From: Ruegeria halocynthiae
GTDB lineage: Bacteria; Pseudomonadota; Alphaproteobacteria; Rhodobacterales; Rhodobacteraceae
Reading direction: 5' to 3'
Length of the DNA stretch: 64,000 nt
NCBI RefSeq assembly: GCF_000743705.1
Contig: NZ_JQEZ01000002.1
Span: 103,250-167,249, forward strand
This document shows positions 25,002-34,869 of this stretch, one piece after another. The stretch's first letter is position 1. Each line of letters opens with the position of its first letter. The notes under the pieces were generated by a model. The model did no database searches and had not been told where the DNA came from. It saw only the letters and a list, made by a program, of their open reading frames with translations. The translations under genes and the position numbers were made by a program.

Positions 25002-25026
25002 CTTTGCGCAAATAACTTGCGCAAAG
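25002..25026. promoter_or_regulatory. Perfect inverted repeat upstream of luxR (candidate operator)
   Basis: CTTTGCGCAA and TTGCGCAAAG form a perfect 10-base inverted repeat with a 5-base spacer (ATAAC). Each arm contains the palindrome TTGCGCAA, with centres 13 bases apart. It is 26 or 86 bases before the possible luxR starts, which suits an operator for LuxR or another dimeric regulator. It has no T-tract, so it is not a terminator. Confidence 0.55.
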
Positions 25027-25111
25027 CACCCAAGTTGACGCAACGTGAGCAGTGAATGGACAGATTTGGCAGTACTTTGGGGAAAAAGCTGCCACCGCAA
25101 AGGTTGGACAG

Positions 25112-25813
25112 GTGAAACTTATCGACTTGGCCGCGATCGATCATGAGGAGAGATCGGCCGCTGATATTATAAACGCCGTCTGTGAAGAACTTGGCTTTGA
25201 CTATGCGTCTTACGCCACCTTCAACCCTGTGAAGGGCGATGTCCAAGGATACGCGAACTATCCTGACGAATGGAAAATCCATTATGGCAGTCAGGGTTTT
25301 CATCACTTCGACCCCACTTTGTATCAATCTGTTCTCAGCATCGCCCCTGTCGACTGGGGTCGTTTCAACCACGATGAGAAATTCAACACGGTGTTCCGGG
25401 ATGCGCATGATTTCGGCATTACACCCCGTGGGCTAACGGTTCCGGTGCGCGGCCCCTACGGGGAATGCGGCCTGCTGAATGTGACCCGCGACTGTTCGGA
25501 TGCGGAATGGGACAAGCTGAAGAAACACGTCATGGGTGATCTTCAGATGGCCGCTGTGCAGGCGCACGACACAGTGATGCAGTCGGGCCTGTTGGCCAAA
25601 GCGCTTTACCTTCCTGCCCTGTCGACCCGGGAACAGGAAATTCTGCAATGGGTGGCAGACGGTAAATCCCAGCAAGACATTGGCGATATTTTATCAATTT
25701 CGCACCGCACTGTCGAAGTGCACATGCGATCTGGTCGCGAAAAGCTGGGGGCACTAACCACACCTCAGGCCATAGGGCGGGCCATTGGTTTAGGCATAAT
25801 TGCCCCTGGTTAA
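25112..25813 (+). CDS. luxR: LuxR-family quorum-sensing transcription factor
   Basis: A 233-residue regulator with an N-terminal autoinducer-binding domain (about 10-150; conserved YPDEW and WGRF aromatic patches of the acyl-homoserine-lactone pocket) and a C-terminal LuxR helix-turn-helix at about 165-230 (LSTREQEILQWVADGKSQ, ISHRTVEVHMRSGREKLG). It should bind a lactone made by the adjacent LuxI and act on DNA. I chose the GTG at 25112 because AAAGG lies 8 bases upstream; a GTG at 25052 would add 20 residues but has no clear ribosome-binding site. A perfect inverted repeat lies upstream. Confidence 0.92.
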   Translation: MKLIDLAAIDHEERSAADIINAVCEELGFDYASYATFNPVKGDVQGYANYPDEWKIHYGSQGFHHFDPTLYQSVLSIAPVDWGRFNHDEKFNTVFRDAHDFGITPRGLTVPVRGPYGECGLLNVTRDCSDAEWDKLKKHVMGDLQMAAVQAHDTVMQSGLLAKALYLPALSTREQEILQWVADGKSQQDIGDILSISHRTVEVHMRSGREKLGALTTPQAIGRAIGLGIIAPG

Positions 25814-25909
25814 TCAAAAAAGTACACTTCTACGGGATAACCCCAATAGTCTCAGATTATATCTTGGTTAACTTCATCCTTACGGTAACCAGACTGTAGG
25901 GGGATGGAA

Positions 25910-26767
25910 ATGATCATCGTTATTGATGGTATTAACCAGCACAAATTCACAGATGTACTTAATGACATGTTCAAACTGCGCGCACGCGTTTTCGGCGATC
26001 GCCTGGGGTGGGACGTGAATATCAAAGACGGGCATGAGCGAGACCATTTTGACGACCTGCATCCTGCACACGTGGTCAGCATCGATGACGATGGGGACGT
26101 CGTCGGTTGCATGAGACTGTTGCAGACCACAGGGCCGCATATGTTGGCTGATGTCTTTCACTCGATCCTGGATGGTGAGGCACCGATCCGCAGCACGCAG
26201 GTATGGGAAGCGACGCGATTCTGCGTGGACACCAAGAAACTTGGACGCGGACGCGGCGAAAACTCGGTCTCTTACGTGACAAGTGAAGTCATGATCGGTT
26301 CATTCGAATACGCCAAGGCAGCCGGGGTTCTAGACTCGATTGCTGTGATTGATCCGGTCATGAACCGGGTTCTGCAACGGTCGGGCAATGCGCCTTACGA
26401 TTATCTCGGCAGTGCAAAGCCGATGGGCAAAGTGGTCGCCATGGCCGCGCTCATGGATTGCTCGGACGAACGGATTTCTGGAATTCGCGACTATGCGAAC
26501 ATCAACCACGACGTATTTCTGACGGAAGAACAGGCGCTGGATCTGTTTGCTGGCACCAAGGTTGAACCGCAGAACAATGTCGCGAACCTTGACCACCAAC
26601 CGCTTACACAGTTGGAAAAGTATTTTGTCGAACAGATGAACTCGGCAACGAACAAGGCCGAAGTTGAATCAGTTCTGAAGCTGATCGAAGAACTTTCAGA
26701 TCGGTTTACCCCAGAGCAAAAGAGCGCTCTGTTAAGTACCCCCCGTGCTTTTGCTTATGAGGCCTGA
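25910..26767 (+). CDS. luxI: Acyl-homoserine-lactone synthase, LuxI family
   Basis: A 285-residue synthase making an acyl-homoserine lactone from acyl-ACP and S-adenosylmethionine. Conserved LuxI residues are present: LRARVFGDRLGWDVN (invariant Arg, Phe and Trp), ERDHFDD, VGCMRLLQTTGP and WEATRFCV. The family domain ends near residue 200; about 80 extra C-terminal residues follow that I do not recognise. The start at 25910 has AGGGGG 6 bases upstream, while the ATG at 25904 abuts it. It is 96 bases after luxR, and a terminator follows. Confidence 0.94.
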   Translation: MIIVIDGINQHKFTDVLNDMFKLRARVFGDRLGWDVNIKDGHERDHFDDLHPAHVVSIDDDGDVVGCMRLLQTTGPHMLADVFHSILDGEAPIRSTQVWEATRFCVDTKKLGRGRGENSVSYVTSEVMIGSFEYAKAAGVLDSIAVIDPVMNRVLQRSGNAPYDYLGSAKPMGKVVAMAALMDCSDERISGIRDYANINHDVFLTEEQALDLFAGTKVEPQNNVANLDHQPLTQLEKYFVEQMNSATNKAEVESVLKLIEELSDRFTPEQKSALLSTPRAFAYEA

Positions 26768-26800
26768 CCCCCTCACCTCATAAAATCAAAAGCCACCCTC

Positions 26801-26830
26801 ACGGAGCCGTCTGCACTCAGACGGCTCCGT
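26801..26830 (+). terminator. Terminator after luxI
   Basis: A perfect 13-base stem ACGGAGCCGTCTG/CAGACGGCTCCGT with the loop CACT, followed by TTTTTC. It lies 33 bases past the luxI stop and just beyond the end of the convergent tig gene. Confidence 0.94.
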
Positions 26831-26863
26831 TTTTCTTGACCCATGGGGATGGGTGGAAAAGGA

Positions 26864-28195
26864 TTACTCCTCTTCCAGTGCCTCAACGGCTTTTTGCAAG
26901 TCGTCCTTGCTGACTTCTTTGTCGGCAACCTGGGCCAGCTCGAACACATAATCGATGACCTTGTCTTCGAAGATCGGCGCGCGCAGCTGCTGCTGCATCT
27001 GCGCATTCTGCTGCACGAACTCAAAGAACTGACGTTCCTGACCCGGGTACTGACGCGCCTGGTTCATGATCGCCTGCGTCATCTCGGCATCCGAAACCTC
27101 GACCTCGGCCTTTTGGCCCAGTTCAGCCAACAGCAAGCCCAGACGCACACGGCGTTCCGCCAGTTTGTTGTGCTCGTCGGTGGGGTCGATCTCGGCGTGA
27201 TCGTGGCCTTCGACCTCGGGGTTTTCTTCGTGCCACAGCTGATGTGCAATCTGCTTGGCCTCGGCTTCAACCAGCGACGGCGGCAGGTCGAACGATACCT
27301 TCTCGTCCAATGCGTCCAGCAGAGCACGCTTCATCACCGCGCGCGAGGCACCGGCGTATTCGGCTTCAAGACGCTCAGCGATCTGACCTTTCAGGCCCGC
27401 CAGGTCTTCGGCACCGAACTTGGTTGCCAGCTCGTCGTTGATTTCAGCTGCGACGGGCTCTTTCACCTCTTTCACGGTGCAGGTGAACACGGCGTCTTTA
27501 CCGGCCAGATGCTCGGCACCGTATTCCTCGGGGAAAGAGACGTTGACGTCTTTTTCTTCTTCGGCTTTGACACCGACCAGCTGCTCTTCGAAACCGGGGA
27601 TAAAGCTGTTCGATCCCAGAACCAACGGATAATCCTCGGCCGAGCCGCCTTCGAACTCTTCGCCGTCAACCTTACCGACAAAGTCGATCACAACCTGATC
27701 GCCATCTTTCGCCTTGGAACCCTTACGGCGCGCTTTGAAATCCTGGGCGGTTTCGGCCAGGTTGTTCAGCGCTTCTTCGACGGCGGCGTCATCAGCCTTG
27801 ACAACCAGCTTTTCCAGCTCGACCGATTTCAGGTCAACCTCGGGGATCGCAGGCAGTGCCTCATAGGACATTGCGACCTCGACGTCGTCGCCTTCTTTCC
27901 AGTCCTCGTTGGTCATCTTGACCTCGGGCTGCAGCGCAGGGCGCTCGCCGCTGTCTTCAAAGTGCTGGTTCATCGCACCGTCGATGCTTTCCTGCATCGC
28001 TTCGCCCATCAGGCGCTGACCAAACTGCTTTTTCAGCAGCGCCATCGGCACTTTGCCTTTGCGGAAACCCTTCATCTCGACTTCGGGCTGCGCTTCGACC
28101 AGTTTTTCGTTGACCTTTTCGTCCAGCTCGGCTGCGGATACGACGATATTATAGCCGCGCTTCAGACCTTCGTTCAGCGTCTCGGTAACCTGCAT
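26864..28195 (-). CDS. tig: Trigger factor, ribosome-associated chaperone
   Basis: A 443-residue chaperone and peptidyl-prolyl isomerase that docks at the ribosomal exit tunnel. The ribosome-binding signature is present ([19 protein letters not shown]), then the FKBP-type domain ([20 protein letters not shown]) and the helical C-terminal substrate cradle, ending in acidic residues. The start at 28195 ([14 protein letters not shown]) is the family start; the frame is open 72 codons upstream into unrelated sequence. It is convergent with luxI. Confidence 0.96.
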   Translation of the reverse strand: MQVTETLNEGLKRGYNIVVSAAELDEKVNEKLVEAQPEVEMKGFRKGKVPMALLKKQFGQRLMGEAMQESIDGAMNQHFEDSGERPALQPEVKMTNEDWKEGDDVEVAMSYEALPAIPEVDLKSVELEKLVVKADDAAVEEALNNLAETAQDFKARRKGSKAKDGDQVVIDFVGKVDGEEFEGGSAEDYPLVLGSNSFIPGFEEQLVGVKAEEEKDVNVSFPEEYGAEHLAGKDAVFTCTVKEVKEPVAAEINDELATKFGAEDLAGLKGQIAERLEAEYAGASRAVMKRALLDALDEKVSFDLPPSLVEAEAKQIAHQLWHEENPEVEGHDHAEIDPTDEHNKLAERRVRLGLLLAELGQKAEVEVSDAEMTQAIMNQARQYPGQERQFFEFVQQNAQMQQQLRAPIFEDKVIDYVFELAQVADKEVSKDDLQKAVEALEEE

Positions 28196-28334
28196 TATGG
28201 TAGTCCCCATAGGATTCGGGGCGCGCAAAACGGCGCGCCGGGCAAATTTGACGCCTTCTATTTGCCCAGCCGCCCACACGCAAGAGGCAATGCCCCAATC
28301 GGCCTTGTTTTGCCGCCGATTTGACCAAAAAAAA

Positions 28335-28356
28335 CGCCCCGGACCAGACCGGGGCG
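28335..28356 (-). terminator. Terminator of the porin gene
   Basis: CGCCCCGG and CCGGGGCG make a perfect 8-base stem around ACCAGA. On the minus strand eight T follow. It lies 25 bases past the porin stop, in the gap before tig. Confidence 0.93.
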
Positions 28357-28380
28357 CCATCCGATTACAAGGGTCGCGGA

Positions 28381-29505
28381 TCAGAACCGCCAGCGCGCGC
28401 CCAGAACCCAAGCTTCGTTCTTGTCGAAATCGACCATGTCATCAAAATCGTGGTTGCGGTACTTCAGGTAGGCATCCGTATTGATGCTGTCGATCCGCTG
28501 AACAACCGCGATCCCCCAGGACTTGGTGCTGGAGCCGTCGTTCTCGAAATCCGATCCGTCGAAATAATCGACCCCAACGCCGGTCTTGCCCCAGGCGATC
28601 CAATCCCCTTCATAGGCGATCTTGGTATACCAATAGTTCGGATCGCTTGCGCCGCTGCTTGTGTCATCACGGTTGCCAAGTGCGGCGGTAAAACTGAACC
28701 CGCTGGGCAGCAGCACCGAGGCCGAGCCGATGGTATCTTTCCGCTTGCCCGATCCGTTGTCAAAATCCCGTACGGCGTATGCGACTCCGGCGGCAAATTC
28801 CACGCCACCGGCAAACGTATTGTTATACGAGACAGCCAGATCATAGTAATCGTCGTCATCGCTGCTGGACAGGATGTTCTTTCCGTATGCGATCGCGCCC
28901 GAGAACCCGTTGAAATCAGGCGTGTCATAGCGGACACGCCCCCGGCGCGAACCATCGAAGTTATCGCTCGAGTCGCCAACCGTGATATCGCTCAGAACGC
29001 CGTCGGGGGCCCGATAGAAAAACGCGCCGTTTTCGTCGTTCGTGAACGAGTAGAGCGCCGTTCCCACATACGACAGATCGACTTCGGCAGCCCCGTCCGA
29101 GGCCATGCTGCCCTGCCCCGCCGAGAACTTGCCATAGCCGCCTTTAAGCGCGAAATCCACATGGCGAATGTCAGCGCGCGTCCAGCCGTTGGTGTTGGTG
29201 CCGTTTTGGTTGGCCGTTCCGGTGCCGGGCAAGCCCAGCCCGCTTTCAAAACGGAACGTGAATTCATTGCTTCCAAAAGGCTGCATCAGGCGCAGACCAA
29301 CGCGGCTGTTGGACAAGTCATTGTCCAGCAAGCGGGTTTCGGTCTCTTCGCCGTCATCCACCGATACGATGACCGGGTTCAGCTGCCCGTACAACAGCAC
29401 ATAACCGCCAGTCTTGTTTTCATACTTAAGTTCTGCCGCTGCAGGAATTGCCGTTGTTGCGGCCAAAACCGCAGCTATCGAAGACAGTTTAAGTTTCTGG
29501 GTCAT
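28381..29505 (-). CDS. Outer-membrane porin (general diffusion type)
   Basis: A 374-residue porin with a signal peptide ending near residue 24 (AIPAAAE), many amphipathic strands with short turns and Asp/Asn/Gly-rich loops, and the C-terminal aromatic signature WRF used by the BAM complex. Loop 3-like acidic residues (SSDDDDYYD) may line the pore. The start at 29505 has GGTGAG 5 bases upstream; an ATG lies 12 bases further. Upstream (29506-29809) is an AT-rich noncoding stretch, probably with a strong promoter. Substrate cannot be told from sequence. Confidence 0.92.
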   Translation of the reverse strand: MTQKLKLSSIAAVLAATTAIPAAAELKYENKTGGYVLLYGQLNPVIVSVDDGEETETRLLDNDLSNSRVGLRLMQPFGSNEFTFRFESGLGLPGTGTANQNGTNTNGWTRADIRHVDFALKGGYGKFSAGQGSMASDGAAEVDLSYVGTALYSFTNDENGAFFYRAPDGVLSDITVGDSSDNFDGSRRGRVRYDTPDFNGFSGAIAYGKNILSSSDDDDYYDLAVSYNNTFAGGVEFAAGVAYAVRDFDNGSGKRKDTIGSASVLLPSGFSFTAALGNRDDTSSGASDPNYWYTKIAYEGDWIAWGKTGVGVDYFDGSDFENDGSSTKSWGIAVVQRIDSINTDAYLKYRNHDFDDMVDFDKNEAWVLGARWRF

Positions 29506-29809
29506 TTCACTCACCATGGAAAATTCCGGTTTCGGATACTGCTCCTTTGCCCATCAAGCACCCTCGCGCCAGAGGCCGCGGCCCGTTCTTTTCGAATATA
29601 GCACCACGGTCACAACCGAATTGGGAAAGAACTGAAAACATTATTATTATCAATTTGTTATATTCGGTTGATCCACAATCAGGGGTACCTCCAAATGAAT
29701 TCTGCCCCGCGACCATGCGTCTGGCAAACACTCGCTTTGACCGCACACCAAACCGGTCGGCCAATTGCTGCCGAGGGCGCGGCGGATCGGCCAGATCCCG
29801 CTCAAACAA
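29506..29809. other. Noncoding region upstream of the porin
   Basis: About 300 bases between the porin and the end of nnr. It contains an AT-rich tract near 29640-29665 (TTATTATTATC) that is likely part of the porin promoter on the minus strand, but I could not pick out a clean -35/-10 pair. No hairpin, RNA gene or conserved protein was recognised. Confidence 0.4.
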
Positions 29810-31453
29810 TCAAATATTCAGGTATCTAAAAACCTTAGGTAATTGATCAGGCAGATCTTCTGCAATCAATCCCGGGCCAAATGCGCGCGCGCATTCCACA
29901 TGCAGCCACGCCGCGGTTTCGGCGGCCTGCATGGGGTCATACCCGCGCGCCAACAGGCCAGTAATGAACCCGGCCAGAACATCACCTGATCCGGCCGTCG
30001 CCAACCATGGGGCCGCACGCTCGTAATGGGCCGCATTGATCGAACACCGCCCGTCCGGCGCGGCGATTACGGTATCGGGGCCCTTGAACAATACCACGCA
30101 CCCGGCCCGCCTGGCCGCCGCACGCGTTGCATCCACCTTGGAATAGGCCGGGCCTTGTGTCGCAACAGCATTCAGCTTTTCATAGATATCCGGAAACAGC
30201 CGTGCAAACTCTCCCCCATGCGGGGTTAGAACACAGGTTTCATGCAGCATTTCGAACAGGGTCGAAGGGTCGTCCGCAAAAGCCGTCAGCGCCTCCGCAT
30301 CCAGCACGGTTGACCGCCCAGCCGCCAAAGCGGCGGGCACCAGATCACGTGCGCGCTCCACCCCCAATCCGGGGCCAAGGCACAGGGCATTCAACCGCGC
30401 GTCCCGCAACACATCGGTCAGGCCATCAGCCCCCTCAACCCGCTGCAACATGATGGCCGTAACCTGATTGGCGACTTCCATCTGTGCAGCCAGAGGTACG
30501 CCCAACGTCACCAGCCCCGCCCCAATTCGAAGCGCCCCCCGCGCCGCCAGCCGCGCCGCGCCGGTTCTGCCGCTCCCCCCGGTCAGGACAAAAGCATGCC
30601 CATGCGCGTATTTATGGGCCTTTCCACCCTTGCCAAGAACGGTATCCGATGGCCTGCCAACAGCGGCGGCAATCCCGACGCTACCGACCTCATGGCTCAG
30701 CCCGATATCCTTGACAACCAGCCGCCCGCACATATCCGGGGCCTCGTCCAGAACATGCCCAAGCTTTCCAGAATGAAACGAAACTGTAAGCGCCGACCGC
30801 GCACAACGGCGGCCATGGTCAGGGAAAATGCCGCCCAGCACTTTGCCGGAATCCGAACATAGGCCCGATGGCATATCTATCGCGACAGTCCGAGGTGGAA
30901 CGATATCCGTTCCCGCACCATGCCTTCGCATCTCCCATGCATCTTCAGCATCATCATGTGCCCACAGCAATTCCCAAACAGCTGGATCTTCAATGGCTCG
31001 TGTCAGACCGGTGCCAAAAAGCGCGTCGATGGAAACATCCGGGTGGCGGATATCGGCGTCAGCCGCGTTTCGCGCATCAATTGTCCGACCTTCCCACCGT
31101 TCATAATTCACCCGCGCATCCGGCGGCAGCTTATCAACGTCCCCAAACAGAAATACCTCCACCTCCCAGCCCAGCGCCCGCAAAAGCCGTGCCACGACAA
31201 ACCCGTCACCACCATTGTTCCCTGGCCCGCACAGCACCGCGGCGCGCAAGGCCGCCCCTTCATCTGGCCCCAAATATCCCGGGGAGCGCGAGGGGCTGGC
31301 CCCTCGCCTGTCCAACTCAGGCCACTCTTCGAACATCGCCTCGATGACGCCCTGACCCGCCCGTTCCATCAAGTCCAGCCCGGTCACCTGCCCGGTATCA
31401 ATCGCCGCCTGTTCAATGGCCCGCATTTGTGCCGCCGTCAGCAATTCTGTCAT
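29810..31453 (-). CDS. nnr: Bifunctional NAD(P)H-hydrate epimerase / ADP-dependent hydrate dehydratase
   Basis: A 547-residue enzyme that repairs hydrated NAD(P)H. The N-terminal YjeF/NAXE epimerase domain (about 1-240) has VLCGPGNNGGDGFVVARLL and DALFGTGL; the C-terminal ribokinase-like dehydratase (about 270-545) has LTGGSGRTGAARLAARGALR, LTPHGGEFARLF, LFKGPDTVIA and WLATAGSGDVLAGFI. Within the epimerase, residues near 50-63 (RGASPSRSPGYLG) are encoded by a palindromic element listed separately and look like an in-frame insertion. Long gene on its own, divergent from glnB. Confidence 0.94.
   Translation of the reverse strand: MTELLTAAQMRAIEQAAIDTGQVTGLDLMERAGQGVIEAMFEEWPELDRRGASPSRSPGYLGPDEGAALRAAVLCGPGNNGGDGFVVARLLRALGWEVEVFLFGDVDKLPPDARVNYERWEGRTIDARNAADADIRHPDVSIDALFGTGLTRAIEDPAVWELLWAHDDAEDAWEMRRHGAGTDIVPPRTVAIDMPSGLCSDSGKVLGGIFPDHGRRCARSALTVSFHSGKLGHVLDEAPDMCGRLVVKDIGLSHEVGSVGIAAAVGRPSDTVLGKGGKAHKYAHGHAFVLTGGSGRTGAARLAARGALRIGAGLVTLGVPLAAQMEVANQVTAIMLQRVEGADGLTDVLRDARLNALCLGPGLGVERARDLVPAALAAGRSTVLDAEALTAFADDPSTLFEMLHETCVLTPHGGEFARLFPDIYEKLNAVATQGPAYSKVDATRAAARRAGCVVLFKGPDTVIAAPDGRCSINAAHYERAAPWLATAGSGDVLAGFITGLLARGYDPMQAAETAAWLHVECARAFGPGLIAEDLPDQLPKVFRYLNI
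31268..31307. repeat. Palindromic repeat-like element inside nnr
   Basis: GCGAGGGGC and GCCCCTCGC form a perfect 9-base inverted repeat at 31288-31307 (spacer TG). The adjoining sequence 31270-31287 (CCAAATATCCCGGGGAG) resembles, from memory, short intergenic palindromes spread through roseobacter genomes. Here it is translated in frame within nnr. I saw no second full copy in this window. Confidence 0.55.
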
Positions 31454-31612
31454 CTCAAACCCTCAAGCGATTCAGTTTTGATTATTTTTTGTGCAACTCG
31501 GTCAAAATTTCATCTCGCACCTAAAAACCGCCAGCCGGTCACCCGCAAGTTTCGCAATCACATTGCCCACCGATCTTAGACGTGATCACTCCCATTCTGA
31601 CAAGCAGATTAG

Positions 31613-31960
<348 letters not shown>

Positions 31961-32002
31961 TTCAACCAATCACCTGACACATCAATCAGAAGGACCAAGG
32001 GA

Positions 32003-33409
32003 ATGAGCGTAGACGCAGTTCTCCAGACACTCCGCGAAGAAGACGTCGCTTATGTCGACATCCGTTTCACTGACGTTCGCGGCAAGCTTCAGCACGTGAC
32101 TGTCGACGTCGATCTGGTCGACGAAGACTTTCTGGAAGAAGGCTTCATGTTTGACGGCTCGTCCATCGCGGGCTGGAAGTCGATCGAAAACTCGGACATG
32201 AAACTGATCGCCGACACCACCTCGGCCTATATTGATCCGTTCTATGCTGAAAAGACACTGTGCCTGCACTGCTCTATCGTCGAACCGGACACCGGCGAAG
32301 CCTACAGTCGCGACCCGCGCGGCACAGCGCAAAAGGCCGAAGCTTACCTGAAATCCTCGGGCATCGGCGATGTGGCCTATATGGGCCCCGAGGCTGAGTT
32401 CTTTCTGTTTGATGATGTTCGTTTCTCGAACACTATCAATAAGGTATCGTTCGAAGTTGATGCAACCGACGCATCCTGGAACAGCGACACCGAATACGAA
32501 ATGGGCAACATGGGTCATCGTCCGGGCATCAAGGGCGGTTACTTCCCTGTGAACCCGATTGACGAGGCGCAAGACCTGCGTTCGGAAATGCTCTCGACCA
32601 TGAAACGTCTGGGCATGAAGGTGGACAAGCACCACCACGAGGTCGCCTCGTGCCAGCACGAGCTGGGCCTGATCTTTGACAGCCTGACCAAGCAGGCCGA
32701 CGAGCTGCAGAAATACAAGTATGTCATCCACAACGTGGCGCACGCCTACGGCAAGTCGGCCACGTTCATGCCCAAGCCGATCTATGGTGACAACGGCACC
32801 GGCATGCATGTGAACATGTCGATCTGGAAAGATGGCAAGCCGCTGTTTGCCGGCGACAAATATGCCGATCTGTCGGATGAGGCGCTGTATTTCATTGGCG
32901 GCATCCTCAAGCACGCCAAGACGCTGAACGCCTTCACTAACCCCGCGACCAACAGCTACAAGCGCCTGATCCCGGGCTTCGAAGCGCCCGTTCTGCGCGC
33001 CTACTCGGCCCGCAACCGCTCGGGTTGTGTTCGTATTCCGTGGACCGAAAGCCCGAAAGCCAAGCGCGTCGAGGCTCGTTTCCCCGATCCGGCTGCAAAC
33101 CCCTATCTGTGCTTTGCCGCGCTGCTGATGGCCGGTCTGGACGGCATCAAGAACAAGATCGACCCGGGCGAAGCCATGGACAAGAACCTGTACGATCTGC
33201 CCGCCGAAGAACTGGCCGATATCCCGACCGTCTGCGGCAGCCTGCGCGAAGCGCTGGAAGCGCTGGCATCGGATCACGACTTCCTGCTGCAGGGCGATGT
33301 GTTCACCAAAGACCAGATCGACGGCTACATCGCGCTGAAGATGGAAGAGGTCGAAACCTATGAGCACACACCGCACCCGGTTGAATACGGTATGTACTAT
33401 AGCTGCTGA
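32003..33409 (+). CDS. glnA: Glutamine synthetase type I
   Basis: A 468-residue glutamine synthetase that makes glutamine from glutamate, ammonia and ATP. It shows [22 protein letters not shown] (metal-binding Glu), [12 protein letters not shown], the ATP-binding [14 protein letters not shown], and the adenylylation tyrosine Y397 in NLYDLP, so activity should be controlled by GlnE. Length matches the GSI-beta class. Second gene of glnBA; a strong terminator follows. Confidence 0.97.
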   Translation: MSVDAVLQTLREEDVAYVDIRFTDVRGKLQHVTVDVDLVDEDFLEEGFMFDGSSIAGWKSIENSDMKLIADTTSAYIDPFYAEKTLCLHCSIVEPDTGEAYSRDPRGTAQKAEAYLKSSGIGDVAYMGPEAEFFLFDDVRFSNTINKVSFEVDATDASWNSDTEYEMGNMGHRPGIKGGYFPVNPIDEAQDLRSEMLSTMKRLGMKVDKHHHEVASCQHELGLIFDSLTKQADELQKYKYVIHNVAHAYGKSATFMPKPIYGDNGTGMHVNMSIWKDGKPLFAGDKYADLSDEALYFIGGILKHAKTLNAFTNPATNSYKRLIPGFEAPVLRAYSARNRSGCVRIPWTESPKAKRVEARFPDPAANPYLCFAALLMAGLDGIKNKIDPGEAMDKNLYDLPAEELADIPTVCGSLREALEALASDHDFLLQGDVFTKDQIDGYIALKMEEVETYEHTPHPVEYGMYYSC

Positions 33410-33428
33410 TCCGGCTGACATTCTCAAA

Positions 33429-33457
33429 CAAAAGGGCGCCTACCGGGCGCCCTTTTG
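33429..33457 (+). terminator. Terminator of glnBA
   Basis: A perfect 12-base stem CAAAAGGGCGCC/GGCGCCCTTTTG with the loop TACCG, 19 bases after the glnA stop. Confidence 0.92.
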
Positions 33458-33554
33458 TCGTTCAGCCCCCCCCCATCTGCAATCACCTTGACTGACGCCC
33501 GTGAACGTCAGAACCTTTCCTGACAGTGCGATTTTAGGACCGAGGGAGAAAACA

Positions 33555-33833
33555 ATGCGCCTTATGCTGAAATTCACAATTCCCGTTGAAAAAGGCAATC
33601 AGGCCGAGCGGGACGGTACACTTGGACAAGCAATCGAAGCTCTGGTGAAAGAGGTCAACGCCGAGGCCTCGTATTTTGCGCTGGAGCACGGCAAGCGCAT
33701 GGGCATCGTCATTTTCGAAGAAAACGATCAGGCCCGAATGCCCGTCATCAATGAACCTTTGTTTGCCGCATTGGATGCCTCAATCGAAATTCAACCGGTT
33801 TTGACAGCAGCTGACCTGCAACGCGGTCTGTAG
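33555..33833 (+). CDS. Conserved small protein of unknown function
   Basis: A 92-residue soluble protein (MRLMLKFTIPVEKGNQAERDG) with an alpha-beta pattern that looks like a ferredoxin-like or dimeric alpha-beta barrel fold: two strands near 3-9 and 44-52 and an amphipathic helix between. GGGAGA lies 7 bases before the ATG, so translation is well supported; the frame extends 18 codons upstream without support. I do not know the function. It stands between glnA (with terminator) and a transglycosylase gene. Confidence 0.72.
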   Translation: MRLMLKFTIPVEKGNQAERDGTLGQAIEALVKEVNAEASYFALEHGKRMGIVIFEENDQARMPVINEPLFAALDASIEIQPVLTAADLQRGL

Positions 33834-33875
33834 ACCGCCCCGTCAATGCCACGTTGATTTAAAGGAGTATTATTC

Positions 33876-34670
33876 GTGCGGCGCTTTTCTTTGGTTTTTG
33901 CTTTATCTCTTTTATCGGCCTCTGCGGCGCTGTCTGCGCCCTGCGGCAACGCCAGCAGCGGGTTTGAGGTCTGGAAAAAGGACTTTGCCAAACAAGCGCG
34001 CAAAGCCGGGGTCAAAAAGAAGGGGCTTCAGGCGTTGGCGCAAACTCAATACGCCACCCGCACCATTGCTGCAGATCGCAATCAAAAAAGCTTCAAGTAC
34101 TCGCTGGATAAATTCATGCGGGTGCGCGGTGCCGATACCATTGTGGCGCAAGGGCGCAAACGCAAGGCACGAAACCCGCAGTTCTACGCCGCGCTTGAAC
34201 GTCAATACGGCGTCCCAAGCGGCGTGTTGATTGCGATACACGGAATGGAAACCGGCTTTGGCAATTTCATGGGTGACAGTCAGGTTGTTTCCGCAATCAC
34301 CACACTGGCGTATGATTGTCGCCGGTCAGAGTTCTTTATCCCCCACGCCATCGGCGCGCTGAAACTGATTGATCAAGGCAGCATTACGACCGCCACCCAA
34401 GGGGCCAAACATGGCGAATTGGGGCACACTCAGTTCCTGCCGGGCAACGCGATGGTTTATGGGGTCGATGCAACCGGTGATGGCCGGGTGGATTTCTACA
34501 ATATGACCGATGCTTTGGCGTCTACCGCTAATTTCTTACGCAAGAAGGGATGGAAACCCGGTCGCGGGTATCAGCCGGGGCAGCCGAATTTTGCGATCAT
34601 TCAGCAATGGAACGCGGCCTCGGTCTATCAGCAATCCATCGCGATCATGGCCGCACGAATCGATGGCTAG
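33876..34670 (+). CDS. Periplasmic lytic murein transglycosylase, MltB/SLT_2 type
   Basis: A 264-residue secreted protein. The signal peptide ends near residue 21 (LSAAPC-like, ALSAPCG). The SLT_2 domain carries the catalytic glutamate E125 in GMETGFGNFMG, and HGELGHTQFLPGNAMVYGVDATGDGRVDFYN, which matches the MltB-type core. No C-terminal peptidoglycan-binding domain is present, so it is shorter than E. coli MltB. Start is GTG at 33876, with AAGGAG about 9 bases upstream. Confidence 0.91.
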   Translation: MRRFSLVFALSLLSASAALSAPCGNASSGFEVWKKDFAKQARKAGVKKKGLQALAQTQYATRTIAADRNQKSFKYSLDKFMRVRGADTIVAQGRKRKARNPQFYAALERQYGVPSGVLIAIHGMETGFGNFMGDSQVVSAITTLAYDCRRSEFFIPHAIGALKLIDQGSITTATQGAKHGELGHTQFLPGNAMVYGVDATGDGRVDFYNMTDALASTANFLRKKGWKPGRGYQPGQPNFAIIQQWNAASVYQQSIAIMAARIDG

Positions 34671-34869
34671 GGTCACCATGGGTCACACACCGACGCACCC
34701 CAATTCAGACACATTGTTGCCATAGACTTTAAGTCGCCGTCAAAATGTCTAGGTTTCCAAAGCGTAATCAATAATGGGAAAAATTGATTTTTTTCCATTT
34801 TCGCCAAATTTTGCCCAATATCCGTTGTTAGCTTGGTTGCCAAGACAGAACGCGACAAAGGACAGCGCA

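Noticed and set aside
26843..28324. A 493-codon plus-strand frame opposite tig
   Set aside because: Antisense shadow of trigger factor; translation is rich in Phe, Leu and Gly from the reversed Lys/Glu/Ala codons and begins at the luxI terminator.
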